From Symbiodinium natans (Eukaryota; Sar; Dinophyceae; Suessiales; Symbiodiniaceae), in assembly GCA_905221605.1 (NCBI GenBank), contig CAJNDS010002156.1, forward strand, positions 303,501 to 367,500: a stretch of DNA of 64,000 bases, written 5' to 3'. The position numbers and the translations under genes were made by a program. The notes below the pieces were generated by a model that saw only the letters and a list, made by a program, of their open reading frames with translations, searched no databases and was not told the origin of the DNA. How positions within the stretch are numbered: the first letter of the stretch is position 1; the number at the start of each line of letters is the position of its first letter. Positions 1-11,979 of this stretch are shown piece after piece.

Positions 1-300
1 TTTGTGGCTTGGCGGGGTTCCTTGGGGACATCAAAAACTTCGGTGGTCACGTTTGGCGATATTTCCGATGCTACGAAAGGCCTTACTTTTTGGTAGGAGT
101 TGAGCACCAGCCTCAAAGCAGGACCCTTGTTTCCTCTATTGTCGTACGCAGACGCGACTCGGATGAAAGCATGAACTCCAGGACACGCCGCAACTGCGCC
201 AGCCGTCACGGTTTCAAGTGTGGTTGGAGCTTTCGGAAGGGTGCGGCTGCCATCCTAAGCCTTGCGCGAAGCCCCTCAGCTGCAAGACAGCGGAACTGGG

Positions 301-353
301 ACCCTAAACCCTAAACCCTAAACCCTAAACCCTAAACCCTAAACCCTAAACCC
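301..353 (-). repeat. Telomere-like array (CCCTAAA)n
   Basis: About seven CCCTAAA units. Throughout this table strand '-' means the G-rich TTTAGGG strand is the minus strand and '+' means it is the plus strand. The array is followed directly by a partial copy of the upstream unique sequence (gctgccatcctaa..cttgcgcgaag occurs at 246 and again at 361), so array and flank were duplicated together. Confidence 0.95.
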
Positions 354-505
354 AAAACTGGCTGCCATCCTAAACCTTGCGCGAAGACAGCGGAAGTGTG
401 CAAGTTCCGAAAATTCCGCGCCTCCAGGCAGAAGGTGATGTAGGACCTGGGCTTGAACGGGGGTGTGGAGGTCAACAAGTGGGGGTCCGATGTGTCGGAA
501 GTGGG

Positions 506-620
506 ACCCTAAACCCTAAACCCTAAACCCTAAACCCTAAACCCTAAACCCTAAACCCTAACCCTAAACCCAAACCCTAAACCCTAAACCCTAAACCCTA
601 AACCCTAAACCCTAAACCCT
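506..620 (-). repeat. Telomere-like array (CCCTAAA)n
   Basis: Sixteen units, mostly perfect, with two short variants (CCCTAA, CCCAAA). The preceding words 'gtgggaccct' mirror the start of the 301 array, so both arrays begin at the same short sequence. Confidence 0.95.
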
Positions 621-752
621 GTGACCCTGTGACCCAAGGGTCACCCTAAGGATCTTGCCAGCCGTCAACTGGCAGCTTCTCCTCTGCAAGGTGCTGAAAG
701 GCCACCTGACGTCGAGTTGGGACGGCCTGCTACAACACCAAACATTCGCAAG

Positions 753-836
753 TTAGGGTTTAGGGTTTAGGGTTTACGGTTTAGGGTTTAGGGTTTGGGG
801 TTTGGGGTTTGGGGTTTGGGGTTTAGGGCTTAGGGT
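753..836 (+). repeat. Telomere-like array (TTTAGGG)n with TTTGGGG variants
   Basis: Twelve units including four consecutive TTTGGGG units, a local variant patch inside an otherwise canonical array. The next array (953) is in opposite orientation. Confidence 0.93.
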
Positions 837-952
837 TACAGAGTTGTCATCGCTACTGCAAGCTGTCGCGCTGGCTGAAATGCTTCTAGGCGAAGGATGC
901 ATACAGTTTCAGGCACGCGGGCCTTGTTGAAGCCACTCGATGCACCAAATCC

Positions 953-1014
953 ACAAACCCTAAACCCTCAACCCGAAACCCTAAACCCTAAACCCTAACC
1001 CTAAACCCTAAACC
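953..1014 (-). repeat. Telomere-like array, degenerate
   Basis: About eight CCCTAAA units with TCAACCC, CCGAAA and CCCTAA variants. Confidence 0.85.
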
Positions 1015-1148
1015 GAAATCCCAAGTTCCACCGCTGTACGACCCCCAACTTGGCCTCCACCTCGGGAACGGAGTCTGCGCCGCTCTCGGACCGCTCGTAG
1101 CCGCGAAGCAGCAACTGCCATCCGTGACATTGTTCGCCCTTGTACTAA

Positions 1149-1244
1149 TAGGGTTTAGGGTTTAGGGTTTAGGGCTTAGGGTTTGGGGTTTAGGGTTTGG
1201 GGTTTAGGGCTTAGGGTTTAGGGTTTAGGGCTTAGGGTTTAGGG
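1149..1244 (+). repeat. Telomere-like array with GCTTAGG and TTTGGGG variants
   Basis: About fourteen TTTAGGG-type units, interspersed with GCTTAGG and TTTGGGG variants, ending at the inverted-repeat element at 1247. Confidence 0.93.
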
Positions 1245-1246
1245 AC

Positions 1247-1306
1247 AGCTCCTTAATAGGGATTATAGTAGGGAGCTACGATAATCGCCATTAAGGAATG
1301 AGCAGA
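1247..1306. repeat. Small inverted-repeat element, family F-like
   Basis: A short palindromic stretch (ctccttaatagggattatag ... ataatcgccattaaggaatg) whose core resembles the element at 30,989-31,090 (ccttgatagggattatagt ... ataatccattaagga). The outer arms of that element are missing, so this is a partial or divergent relative. Confidence 0.5.
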
Positions 1307-2390
1307 TGCATCAAGTGAATGTGAGATGAACCGAGCAGAAAAGAGAAAGCGGCATCGACAGAGCCCAGAACCCTGCACGAAGCAATTACAAGATGTATCA
1401 ATGCAGCGCCACTAGCGCTGCACTGGGTTTCGGATACACCACAGGATTGTAGCCCTCTGCCTCTGAGGCCGTTGTCTGTTAGCACTTCTGTTGACACACA
1501 GAAAGCCTATGAGACATCGTGTTCAAGATGGTAGCGTGGGCTGCAAGATGTTCCGAAAAGAGTTTGGCTGCAAAAGTCCCCCGGAGCCCTGCCTGCAGGC
1601 ACGCAACCATGACCGGAATGACATTGTTTTCGGCATAGTTGACAGCCATTTGCAGCCTGCTTCTGACTTCTTACACCAGGTGACAGGATCCCTCGAAAGA
1701 GGCACACACACAGCTTGGGCTATGGCGGGCTATACATCGCAGCAGCTCACTGTAAAATACGCAGGATCAATGATCATAGACTGATAGCACGAAGCTCTGG
1801 ATCTCGCGGAGGTGCTTGGGGGCCAACTAAAACCTAAAAGCACGACTGAGCCCTGGGTCCCAGACACCTCTAAGGATCCTTGATTGAGGATTGAGGTTTG
1901 ATGCCACAACGAACGCGAAAAGCAGGGACCTGCTGCAACCGGGCAAACGAACGAGTGTGCGCTCGCGATAAATTCGAGCAACTACCCACCTCAGCTGCGC
2001 ATTCTGATGTACGGTCGCCAATGCCTGGCTGGAAGGTGAAGGAGGATCCTAAACCCGAAGCCCATGCAAAGTCCTCGAGCAATGGTCCAAAACCATCACC
2101 ACAACCTCTCACTTTGCAAAGCAAGGCGCGATCCGAGTAAGTGCCTCGGACTCCTGGTATTCCTCCAGGGAAGCACAACAAGGATATGCCAGCACAGGGT
2201 TGCAGGACATGCAGCTCAACAGTCGGGGTCAAGCGCTCGGGCCGGTCAGTCTGTGTTGTCCGTTCCTACGTTGTCCTGGAGGAGGGCTGAAAACGCAAAA
2301 AACACTGCAGCTCCAGCGCCGGCACATCTGGCGAAGGTTGCGTAAGCTACGGTGAAAAGCCCCTGCACGTGGAATGCCAGGTGCGGGCAG
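1307..2390. other. Stretch without recognisable gene
   Basis: Several overlapping open frames on both strands (up to 120 codons), none with a recognisable domain, a consistent codon pattern or convincing splice partners. I call no gene here. Confidence 0.6.
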
Positions 2391-2858
<468 letters not shown>

Positions 2859-2879
2859 GCTCCACATAATAGTCATATA

Positions 2880-4069
2880 GTCTTAGCAGTAGTAACGAAC
2901 CTAAAGGTATGAGTGGCCAGTGGTGGAAGAAGCAACCATAGGAACAACAAGCAATAACATTAATTCTTTCGTGAACAAGTAGTCTTCAAATGTTCGTAGA
3001 CGGAGGAAGCGATACAATCGCAAGATTAAGAGTCGTCGTAGCAAACGCAAGATACACTTCGAGACCGAAGCCCAGATTGCTTATCCTAGGTTGGACCGGC
3101 GAACGGCCCGAAACGTTGGTGCCTCCAAGCGCGCTAGCAGTCTTTGCGGCGGCAGCTTCAGAAACAGTGACTGCAAAAGGGCGGCCACCTCTGCAAGTTC
3201 AATCTGGTTGTTGGCCTTTGGGGTGTCTAGCGCCTCTTTCTCTGTAAAGCATGCATACATCCAGGCCCTTGCATATGAATGGCCATACGTGAAATGTCAA
3301 AAAATGGCCGGTGCCCTGGTTCTTTCGTGTCACTGAACAGGACGGGGCACTGCATGATTCACGGCGACACAAAAAAATGATTGAAGTCCTCTTAGTCTGG
3401 TATTAGTAACATGCTTGGGTGTTGCTCTGGATGTGTGGCACAATGACATCAGTTAGGCCCCTTGACCCAGAATCCTTTGCTGCACATTCGAAAACAAAAA
3501 TGGAGCAAGTTCTGTGGACTCTGAATCTGTGACCATCCGCCTTGCGCAACACTGATAAAGAGCCGCACTGCCCAGGGTTCGCATCCTGACAGGTCCAGGA
3601 TTTACTTTTGCTCCACTCTGGCTCTTGCCGTTATATTACCGAGATCCAAACAACATCAAGCTGCCGTCAAGCCTCCATGTGGGCTCGGCGATTTGAAGGG
3701 TTCTTAGCCCAAAGAAGTACTGCAGTCAGAACCTTTGTTAGTCTTTGAGGGTTCGGGCACGCAAAGCTTCTTGAGTAACAAAGCTGGACAAGATTTCGAG
3801 GACGCGAACTCTGAGGATGGGAGCCGAGAGGGATTATTGACTTCTTAACTTTGAGCCCTCCCGATTTCCCCACATCCTCCTTACACCCCCCCAGGCCACT
3901 TTAAAATTCAATGAGGCTTAAATATCCTACCTTGTATGATTTAGGGTTTAGGGTTTCGAGTTTAGTACCCCAAAGGCTTCAGAGACTTTGCGGTGCGACA
4001 CAGCTGCTGGGTCCTCCAGCGTCTGCCGCTGGTGGAAGGCCCATAAGGATAACACCTGCAAAGCATCTG
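2880..4069. other. Stretch without recognisable gene
   Basis: Mixed sequence with no domain-bearing frame. It contains one short TTTAGGG dimer near 3942. Nothing else stands out. Confidence 0.6.
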
Positions 4070-4209
4070 GGGGGGTTTACGATATTCGGGGTACCTAGGG
4101 GGATATTCGGGGTAGATGTACCTTCTTGGGGTCCTCATACTAAGGGGATCCTACTATTTGGGGATCATTGGGGATCTAGTTTAGGGTCCCCTATTCTGGT
4201 AAGCCCCCC
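4070..4209. repeat. Inverted-repeat element, family A (copy 1)
   Basis: Terminal inverted repeats GGGGGTTTACGATATTCGGG and ...GGTAAGCCCCCC enclose the family core 'aaggggatcctactatttgg'. At about 140 bp it is longer than the usual 100 bp because the left arm is duplicated ('gatattcggggta' twice). A 216-codon plus-strand open frame runs through it and is not considered real. Confidence 0.8.
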
Positions 4210-5014
4210 AGCTCTTTTTAGCGTTGGAAAGCTGAGGGATTTGGGCCGTTTCGAGTCCCCAAGCGAAGAATTCTATAGAATCTTCGTGAGGGTCAGGGGG
4301 CCTGGTGTTTCGGCGTTGTGGGCGTTGGTTCGGCCCTTCCTTGGGGGAGGTAGTCTTCATATCAATGTAGTCCTTGAGCCAAACCTCTCGGACTTGAGCA
4401 GTACTCTCCACCACTCGTCTCAAATCCCACCTTGCCGACGACGTCGAACTCACTCTCCAAGCGACGGAAGGTTCCGCGCCTGCCAAGATCTAGGTATCAG
4501 GTCAACTATTCTCAAGAGCACGTATGAGTTGTGCTGCTCAGGCAGGCGTTGCAGCAGGTAGGGAGTGCGTGAGCCAAGTGAAACGCCCGTAAAAGCCAGC
4601 GTTTTGAGTTGAAGACGGCACGGTCTTTGGACTGATTCTTGCTGCAATGCACTGATTTTTTGCGCACTCGTGCTGCAATTTGAGCCTAGTAACAAGCGCT
4701 TCTTTGTATCAAGGCGATTTACTGCCAAGTTCTTGAAAGCTGCACCATCACTTTCAATGACATACACCACTCTCCACGGTTCATAACTGTTTCGGCCGGA
4801 AGAAACTTTAGTGCTTTCGTACCGTCGACAGTCGATTCCCCAACCTGGTCAGAAACATCACCCAACCATAAAGTCATGAAGTCTGCTTCAACTCCGGGAT
4901 CAGCTTTCGACTATGAGCCCCAAATGGGGCTATCACTGCAGGAACCTCTGCTGCTCCAGGCTTTGCAGCTCATCCAGCACCTTGCCGCAGCCGCGGCAGC
5001 CGAGCCGCTCTATA
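4210..5014. other. Stretch without recognisable gene
   Basis: No recognisable coding domain. On the minus strand 'tttggctcaag' (4372-4382) matches the last 11 nt of the dinoflagellate spliced leader, but the rest of the leader is not conserved. Confidence 0.5.
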
Positions 5015-5045
5015 GGGTTTAGGGTTTAGGGTTTAGGTTTAGGGT
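5015..5045 (+). repeat. Short telomere-like array
   Basis: About four TTTAGGG units abutting the CA/CG microsatellite without unique sequence between them. Confidence 0.9.
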
Positions 5046-5075
5046 TACATACACACATACACACACATACACACA

Positions 5076-5124
<49 letters not shown>

Positions 5125-5210
5125 ACACACACACACACACCCACGCACGCACGCACGCACGCACGCACACACGCACGCACGCACGCACGCGCGCGCGCGC
5201 GCGCGCGCGC
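5046..5210. repeat. CA / ACGC / CG microsatellite
   Basis: A compound simple repeat moving from (CA)n through (ACGC)n to (CG)n. Alternating purine-pyrimidine throughout, so prone to Z-DNA. The Val/Cys-rich open frames across it are artefacts. Confidence 0.97.
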
Positions 5211-6090
5211 TCGCATGTACTAGGGCATGTGCTTCAGGCTTGCTTCGAAACATGGACTATGCTCTGCAGCCGAAGGCTATCTAGCTCCTTACCAGCCTCT
5301 AGCTCATGGTGGCTGCTAGCCTCTCATACATACTTCGGGTTTGGAGCTTGGGCTACTTGGGTTGCCTAGGGCCGGTTTCGGGCCTCCCGGGTATGTCTTG
5401 TGAGGGGTTGAGGGCAATCCTGAAGATGGCAGAGTCGCCATCTCTCAGTCCTTTTCGGTCCTTTTCTCTGTGGCTTCAAGTTGTCAAGGCGTGTCAGGGA
5501 TTCAGGATCCCAAGGATTCGGTGGCGTCAGGCAGCCGACTGCCAACGGGAACGTGAGAACGTGACTTGCAGACCCGAGCCCGCGACCGAGGGGAGGGGGG
5601 GGGGGGGGGGTTTCCCAAGCTTGAAGTCATGCGGGGTCAACAAGTTTGTCATGGTGTGTAGAGTCTGGGGCAGAAAGCTCAAGCAGCATCCGACCCCTTT
5701 CGCGCTGAGAACTGGAACGAAATGCAGGCTCAGACCGCAAGCGACAGTTTTCAAGCAGATGCTCAACATCTGCATTTCTCATGAAGAGTTCACATCCGAT
5801 TAAAACATCACTTCCACTGCTCAAACATTTTTGAAGTTTGGCAGGAATGAGAGACCGCCAGCATCAAAACCAATAGAAGAAACTCTCAACCGGCTTTACC
5901 TAGCCGCCATACCCTGAAAGAACACATGCTGCAATCCCCACTTGCTGGGCCCTCTCTTCACAAATTTCACAATCAAACTCTCACAATTCAAAAGGAAGCG
6001 AACCTGCACGAAGCCTTCAAAGTTCAGTACTGAACTGAAGCGCGCTGCACCCCAAGGTACAACCAAATCAAGCCTGAGTTGGGGTGTCGA
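5211..6090. other. Stretch downstream of the Asp-box gene
   Basis: Lies 3' of the minus-strand gene ending at 6094. It has a run of about 20 G near 5590-5610. A 165-codon plus-strand open frame crosses that run and has no recognisable domain. Confidence 0.5.
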
Positions 6091-6093
6091 ACA

Positions 6094-8062
6094 TTAGGAA
6101 CGCCATTGCTGAAAATCAAAATGCCGAAAGGGTCGCAAAATGGTTAAACCAAAAATGAAAACGAACAAGTTGCCAAAGATCAATCCAGAAACCCAAGCTC
6201 AGTGATAGACCCGTGCCCTTGCTCACCTCATCCTCCCTGGTCGGGGCAGCGACGCGAGCGGTCGACTTGCCGGTGACAACCAGAGTGCCTGTGAAGCCTG
6301 TGCTGGCGACGGCGGTGCTGATGGCTTCGGTCGTTTTCTGCAAGGACACCGTCTCAATTGCCACTTGCTTCTCGATGGCAGCTTCAACGCTTTCCATGAC
6401 CACAGTGAAGATGGCCGTCAGCGTGGACGAAAGCTTCCTTGTCGAGCTCAGACGTCGATTCACAATGAAGTCCAGCGTCACGTCATCCGCATCCACGGCC
6501 ATCACATCCGCGAACCCGTCAATCATGGCATCGGTCACGGTGCTGTTGTTGATGATCGACGGATCATCCACGGCCATGTCCATGGAGACTTCGAGGCTGC
6601 TGTAGACGGCTCCGCCCACGGGTGTTGTTGGGAACCAAACTATCGGGTCCTGAACGCTCGTGGTCGGGGTTGTGGGTATGAATGTCGTGGTGGACAGCGT
6701 GGACGTGGCCGACGTGGACGTGGCCGACGTCCACGTGGCCGACGTGGAAGTGGCCGACGTGGATGTGACCGACGTGGCTGTGGCCGTGGTCGAGGACGTG
6801 GATTTGGTTGTGGATGTGCGCGTGGATGTGTTCGTGGTGGTTGTGGCTGTGGTGGCCGTGGCCGTGTTTGTGGTGGTTGTGGCTGTGGTGGCCGTGGCCG
6901 TGGCCGTGGCCGTGGTGGTCGTGGTGACCGTGGCCGTGGTGGCCGTGGCCGTGGTGGCCGTGGCCGTGGTGGCCGCGGTGGTGCTGGTGGTCGTGACCAT
7001 GGTGGTGGTGGGAGCCCGATATAACGTCAGGCCAGAATTGTCTGCTGCCAAAATCAGCGAGCCATCCCCTGAAATCTGCACATCCGACATAGTTCCGCGG
7101 GCCCAGATGGAACTCCAGGTGACACCATTGTCGTCGCTGTAAAGCATGGCGTACGGGTTGCCGGATCCTGGAGAAGCAACCATCTTCTGGCCATCATCCG
7201 AAATGCTCACTTGCTGGCATGCTCCACCACTGTTGGTCCAGGTTGTGCCATTGTCCACGCTGATGTAAATGTTTGAGTCCTTTCTGCACGCCACCATGGT
7301 CGAACCGTCCGCCGAGACGGCGACTGAACTCCAGTATTGTGAATGCGGTATGCCTCGGGAGTCCCAGTTGGAACCTCCGTCTACACTGACCTTGAGAGGT
7401 CCCCCCTGCGCCCCGTCTGCCGCGACGATCTTCATGCCAGTAGCAGAGAGGCTCACCGAGGTCCAAGAAGTGGAAGTGCCGGGCAAGGTGGCTCCATACC
7501 AGCTTGCACCATAACTCCCTGTCATCGTAAGGTATTGGGGTGTGCTGGAACCAGAGCCTGGGACTGCCGCGGCGATCCCAATCGCTCCGATTTTCGAGAT
7601 GGCCAAATCCTTGAGCACAATGTTGGCAGTGCCCGCAGAATCAGACCAGGTGGCTCCGCCATCAGTGGAATGTTGCAGGTTGCAAGCATAAAGCTCACCA
7701 CAGCCTTTCACCATGTAAGATCCATCTCCTGAAACCGACACTTTCTTCCACCAAGCGTAGTCTCCTCCCTCTTCCCAGCTCGCACCGCCATCTGAACTTG
7801 TCCAAGAACGTCCAGTTCCACCACCTCAAGGGACTATAAGTTATATTGATAATATATATATATATATGGGGGAATAAGATTAAGGGTCCCTTCTAGGGGT
7901 CCCTCCTTTTCTCCCCTAACCACCGACGACCGCTGCCAAGATCATCCCATCTGTCGAGCTGCCCACGCCCGTAACGGGTTTACCATTCAGGTCCGTCACT
8001 GCAACTCGTGTCCATTCACTGTTAACTCCCGAGACCGCCAGCAAAGCAAAGAGAGCGAACAT
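6094..8062 (-). CDS. Secreted Asp-box (BNR/sialidase-type) repeat protein, three exons
   Basis: Proposed exons 8062-7924, 7824-6227 and 6108-6094. Exon 1 gives the start Met and a signal peptide (MFALFALLAVSGVNS). Exon 2 carries at least five Asp-box motifs of the S-x-D-x-G-x-T/S-W kind (SSDGGASW, STDGGATW, SVDGGSNW, SVDNGTTW, SDDNGVTW), typical of beta-propeller sialidase/BNR proteins. A Thr/Ala/Ser-rich mucin-like linker of about 120 residues follows, then an Asp- and Val-rich C-terminal domain. Intron 1 (99 bp) has GT..AG ends with GTGG repeated at both junctions. Intron 2 is inferred from GAG|GTGAGC and TTTTCAG|C, and exon 3 adds only four residues before TAA. Without intron 2 the frame runs on to 6116. 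The sialidase catalytic Arg triad is not evident, so a binding or structural extracellular role is as likely as glycosidase activity. Confidence 0.75.
7825..7923 (-). other. 99-bp intron with junctional direct repeat
   Basis: Donor G|GTGGTTAGG and acceptor TTGAG|GTGGTGG. GTGG occurs at both exon-intron borders, so the splice position is ambiguous by a few bases. Inside are self-complementary blocks (AAGGGACCC, GGGTCCCTT) and an AT dinucleotide run. Removal restores one frame through an Asp box (W-T-S-S-D-G-G-A-S-W). Confidence 0.7.
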
Positions 8063-8237
8063 GGCTGGAGACGGGAGGTCACAAGATTCCTGAACTTGAG
8101 TCAAGCTTTCCGGTTGTCATATTCTGGACTTTTGACAAAGGCAGGGGGAATACTCTAACCAGGCACCGGAAGCGTCGGGAAGGAGATGCTAATGAACTAG
8201 GAGAGCTGTCATGCGGAGTACTCTGCCTGTCACTGTA

Positions 8238-8316
8238 GCTTTCGATTTCTTGTATATATATATATATAATCATAATATTAATAAGAAGAAGAAGAAGAAT
8301 GAGAATAATAACAACA

Positions 8317-8348
<32 letters not shown>

Positions 8349-8662
8349 ATATTATATTATACCATCTTATATTATATTATTTTATTTTATTTATTTTATG
8401 TTATGTTTTACTATATTATTTTATACTATACATTATATTGTATTATGTTATGGTATATTTTTATTATACTGTATTATATATGATACTATATGTAAAACTA
8501 TATATAGACATATAAATATACAAACATATAAACATGTAAACATATAAACATATATACATATATAGATATATACATATATACATGTATACACATATACATA
8601 CATACATACATACATACATACATACATACATACATGCATGCATGCATGCATGCATGCATGCA

Positions 8663-8696
<34 letters not shown>

Positions 8697-8820
8697 CATA
8701 TATACATATATACATATATACATATATACATATAGACATATAGACATATAGACATATAGACATATATACATATATAGATATATACATATATAGATATATA
8801 CATATTATATATATATATGG
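8238..8820. repeat. AT-rich compound microsatellite
   Basis: Consecutive blocks: (TA)n, (AAG)n, (GAT)n at about 8318-8346, TATTA-type sequence to 8500, then ACAT/ATGC/TATACA blocks to 8815 ending in (TA)n. It lies about 180 bp upstream of the Asp-box gene start. Confidence 0.95.
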
Positions 8821-9372
8821 TGTCTACGTATCGTTCTGAGGTCCAAGAGTGCCCGCACAAAAATGGGCCGATGGCTTGAAGAAAACTTGCTCTATCTCCG
8901 CGGCTACTCGCTTGCGGACGCCAAACATCGAGTTTGCTTTAATGTTGTACCTGCTTTGGTGTGCGGACCCCCCCCCCCCCCCCCAGCTGGTTCTTGCCCT
9001 CTTTGCACAGTCCACGGGCTTCATATGACTTTAACAAGGAGGCGTTTATACACACTTAAACGGGACAGGGATGCCCGGCAATTGGTCTCCAAGGCCACGC
9101 CACACAAAAATATTGTTGCATCACCCCGAAGATTTGACTTCCTGGAGGATCAGCATCCCGCCAAAGAGTCACACGGTCCTGAATAGCCCGGCAAGCCCCC
9201 ACTAAAGCGCGTCCCAACTGCGCCAATTCTCAGAAGCCTCCGAATTTAGATCCTGATCCAGTGTCCAAGCCTCGAGACAAACGAAGGTGTCCCCGACGAA
9301 GGAATCTCCGAGGGCGAAGGAGCAAAGCTCCAAGTTGCCGCTGAACCTCACTTCAATGGGCTGAACTTCTTT
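8821..9372. other. Stretch without recognisable gene
   Basis: Contains a C homopolymer of about 16 at 8969. No recognisable coding domain. Confidence 0.6.
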
Positions 9373-9484
9373 GGGGCTTTACGAAAATAGGGGGCCGCTA
9401 AGAAATGAATCCCAAGTAGTAGGATTCCCCTATCATAAGGACCCCCATAAGGTACTGTACCCCTAATATCGCAATTAAGCCCCC
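9373..9484. repeat. Inverted-repeat element, family A (copy 2)
   Basis: Arms GGGGCTTTACGAAAATAGGG and ...ATCGCAATTAAGCCCC around the family core 'agtaggattcccctatcata'. On the minus strand it directly follows an open stretch with a hydrophobic, signal-peptide-like segment (LLLLCSLAVFAADAG), as if it interrupts or borders an exon. Confidence 0.85.
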
Positions 9485-9686
9485 TATTGAAGCCGGAATG
9501 TTCCCATCGGGCGTGGTTGCGGGCTTAGGACCGGCGTCTGCCGCGAAGACAGCTAGAGAGCATAGCAAGAGGAGGGCATGCAAGGGTCCGAACTTACATG
9601 GATGCTCGCTTCTCTGCCCGGTGGCCTGGCGGCCACACTGAAGAGTGTTGCGCTGAACCAGAAGCAAAAAGCTAAGCAGGCTCAAG
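9485..9686 (-). other. Possible exon with signal-peptide-like segment
   Basis: Minus-strand open frame giving ...HALLLLCSLAVFAADAGPKP..., a hydrophobic core followed by a small-residue cleavage-type site. There is no ATG in frame in this stretch and the frame then enters a family A element. It could be the 5' exon of a secreted protein with an upstream start, or chance. Confidence 0.2.
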
Positions 9687-9927
9687 TCGCTTAGGTGTTT
9701 AGGGCTGAGTGTGATTTAGATGTTTAGACATGTTGAGGACTTGGCCCATCGGATCTCAGGATATAGGACTGCATCGCCTTCTTCTCGCCGCTCCAAAGCA
9801 CAGGTCGAGCTGTGACTGAGACGCAGGGGCAGGGGCTGAGTTACTCTACGCCTGAGCTCCCGGCACCATGCGAATGGCACTCTGCACTGCCTGCTCGGGC
9901 ACCCGGCGACACACAAGTTGTGTCCCA

Positions 9928-10014
9928 AAACCCTAAACTCTAAACCCTAAACCCTAAACCCTAAACGCTAAACCCTAAACCCTAAACCCTAAACCCTAAA
10001 CCCTAAACCCTAAA
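9928..10014 (-). repeat. Telomere-like array (CCCTAAA)n
   Basis: Twelve units with CTCTAAA and CGCTAAA single-base variants near the left end. Confidence 0.95.
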
Positions 10015-10089
10015 TGCGACTTTTGGAAGACTGTCCATGTGGGCACAGTCTTCTAGGGCTGTAGAGCGTGTCCTGGAGGGCTCGTGCAT

Positions 10090-10177
10090 GGGTTTAGGGT
10101 TTAGGGTTTAGGGTTTAGGGTTTAGGGTTTAGGGTTTAGGGTTTAGGGTTTAAGGTTTAGGGTTTAGGGTTTAGGGT
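10090..10177 (+). repeat. Telomere-like array (TTTAGGG)n
   Basis: Twelve units, facing the 9928 array head-on across only 75 bp of unique sequence. Confidence 0.95.
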
Positions 10178-10268
10178 CGTTCAGTGCAGTGACTCATGGC
10201 CTTGGCGAGCGTGGGGTCCAGCTGATCTCCTCCTGTTCGGCTCTGAAACCACTTCTAAGTTACGTGCT

Positions 10269-10296
10269 TCTAGGGTTCAGGGTTTAGGGTTTCGGG
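10269..10296 (+). repeat. Short degenerate telomere-like array
   Basis: Four units with TTCAGGG and TTTCGGG variants. Confidence 0.75.
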
Positions 10297-10437
10297 TTGC
10301 TGTCCAAAGGGTCACCAGCAGAAGAGGTCAGGATATCCAAGGCAATGTTGCTTCTCGGCTGTACCCCTCAAGATTCGAACTGGGGAATCACCCAGATCAG
10401 TCTAAGCTTTTGCCTCCGAGACGGCCGAACACCAAGT

Positions 10438-10516
10438 TAAGGGTTTAGGGTTTAGGGTTTAGGGTTTAGGGTTTAGGGTTTAGGGTTTAGGGTTTAGGGT
10501 TTAGGGTTTAGGGTTC
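10438..10516 (+). repeat. Telomere-like array (TTTAGGG)n
   Basis: Eleven near-perfect units. Confidence 0.95.
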
Positions 10517-10649
10517 CGCAGACGAAAGCCCTAAAGCTTTTTTGAATTTCATGCGCAACAATGCGCATGACGAGACCCTAACTACCAATGAAACCAATAG
10601 GCTCAGTAGCAGAAAGACGTTCGACTGAAACCCCCGTCCCCTAACAGGA

Positions 10650-10753
10650 CTATACTCCCCCTAGAACCTTAATACAAAAATATTCTTAATATCCTCTTGG
10701 GTTCTGTATAAACAAAAATGAAACATAATTCCCTTGGCCAAGGGGGATATAGT
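10650..10753. repeat. Inverted-repeat element, family C (copy 1)
   Basis: Ends CTATACTCCCCCTAGAAC and ...CCAAGGGGGATATAG are imperfect inverted repeats. The inner segment 'taatatcctcttgggtt' and 'tataaacaaaaat' recurs in the copy at 60,455. Length is about 104 bp. Confidence 0.85.
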
Positions 10754-11897
10754 GGAAAGAGAACCCTGAGTGTGGTCGTCACCCTGCGTCTGAATGCTGC
10801 ACGCCCGGCACTCCAGGCAACCCGAGAATGTCTCAACTTTGTGCAGCTGCAGCAGGTCCTTTCTTTGCAACGACACGCTGTCGTGCCAGCGCAAAAGAGT
10901 GTATTGCGCCGCTGTCGAGGCATGCCTACAGGAGACGAAGTCATTTTGAAGGAGCTGGGGCTGTCAGCGTGCGATCTTAGCCCGGTACTATCTCAAAAAC
11001 AAGCCCAAGAGAAAGACGTTCGCTGTTTATAGATTTGAAGAGGTATGCTGTTAGAAGACTTAAAAAGGTATCGGTATGAGAACCTAAATACATCCAACAG
11101 GGTCAGCAAGACAAAGGGGCCCCTGAATGGGCTACGCAGTGACCCTGCTGCCCCTGTAAGGATAAGCTCTACGTATCCTGAGAGTCGCGCTACTGCAGCA
11201 AAACTACAACTAGCTACTGGGCACATCCCTGCTGGCCAGCACTTGCACAATGAATGCTCCGGGTCCCTGTGGGGCTTAACATCAGGGACTTGTACGAGGG
11301 CTTGTGAAGGCTTCACCATGCGCCTGCTGTATCCAGGACTCCATCGGCAATAGCGGTATCAGCTGCACACTCTTCAAGATCACAGCCTGCAGGCTACAGC
11401 AACAAAACCCCAAAGACATTCACATCATTGAACATGTAGGACTTGGGGGGCCAAGGCTTGGCGCTCGATCTCGTTGATTGGAAAGAATGAAAACTTCAAG
11501 TTTCGAGGTGGAGTCTCTGCTTTCTGCCATCTGTCAAGATCTCAAACGTCAGAAGTACTATTTGCGAGAGTGCCCAGAAGAGGACCCATCAATCTCGTAA
11601 TCCAACCAAGTCAACTAGGACGTCGGAGTCTTTGGAGTTCATGGTGCCCAAGACCCCAGATTTACCTGTGCCTAGACTCAACCACACACAAACAGAGACA
11701 CGCACCCACCCACCCACCCACGCACGCATCGCATCGCACGTACCCATTTTGAAGATGCCACTGCCACACTCGCAGTCGCCTGGGATAGGCGGTCTAGCTC
11801 TGTTCTGAGCCTGCATTCAAAAGACCTTCTGCGTGTTCACTCACTGTCCCTCAGCCCCTGGCATTGTGCAATCCTGAAACGTTCGAAGCTTAGGGAA
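10754..11897. other. Stretch without recognisable gene
   Basis: Open frames of up to 108 codons on both strands, none with a recognisable domain. A short CACC/ACGC simple repeat sits near 11,700. Confidence 0.55.
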
Positions 11898-11979
11898 CCC
11901 CTAAACCCTAAACCCTAAACCCTAAACCCTAAACCCTAAACCCTAAACCCTAAACCCTAAACCCTAAACCCTAAACCCT
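11898..11979 (-). repeat. Telomere-like array (CCCTAAA)n
   Basis: Eleven to twelve perfect units. Confidence 0.96.

Noticed and set aside
4371-4390. 11-nt match to the end of the dinoflagellate spliced leader
   Set aside because: Chance of one such match in the window is a few percent and there is no retrogene next to it; kept only as a note.
3911-4561. 216-codon plus-strand frame
   Set aside because: Runs through a telomere-like dimer and a family A inverted-repeat element; no domain.
5019-5253. Cys/Val/Ala/Arg-rich minus-strand frames
   Set aside because: Translations of the CA/CG microsatellite.
6365-7142. Plus-strand Gly/Arg-rich and Val-rich frames of 160-219 codons
   Set aside because: Shadows of the Thr/Ala-rich linker of the minus-strand Asp-box gene.
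10365-10432. tRNA-like 'agttcgaatctt' on the minus strand
   Set aside because: The T-loop-like word is present but the acceptor and anticodon stems do not pair.
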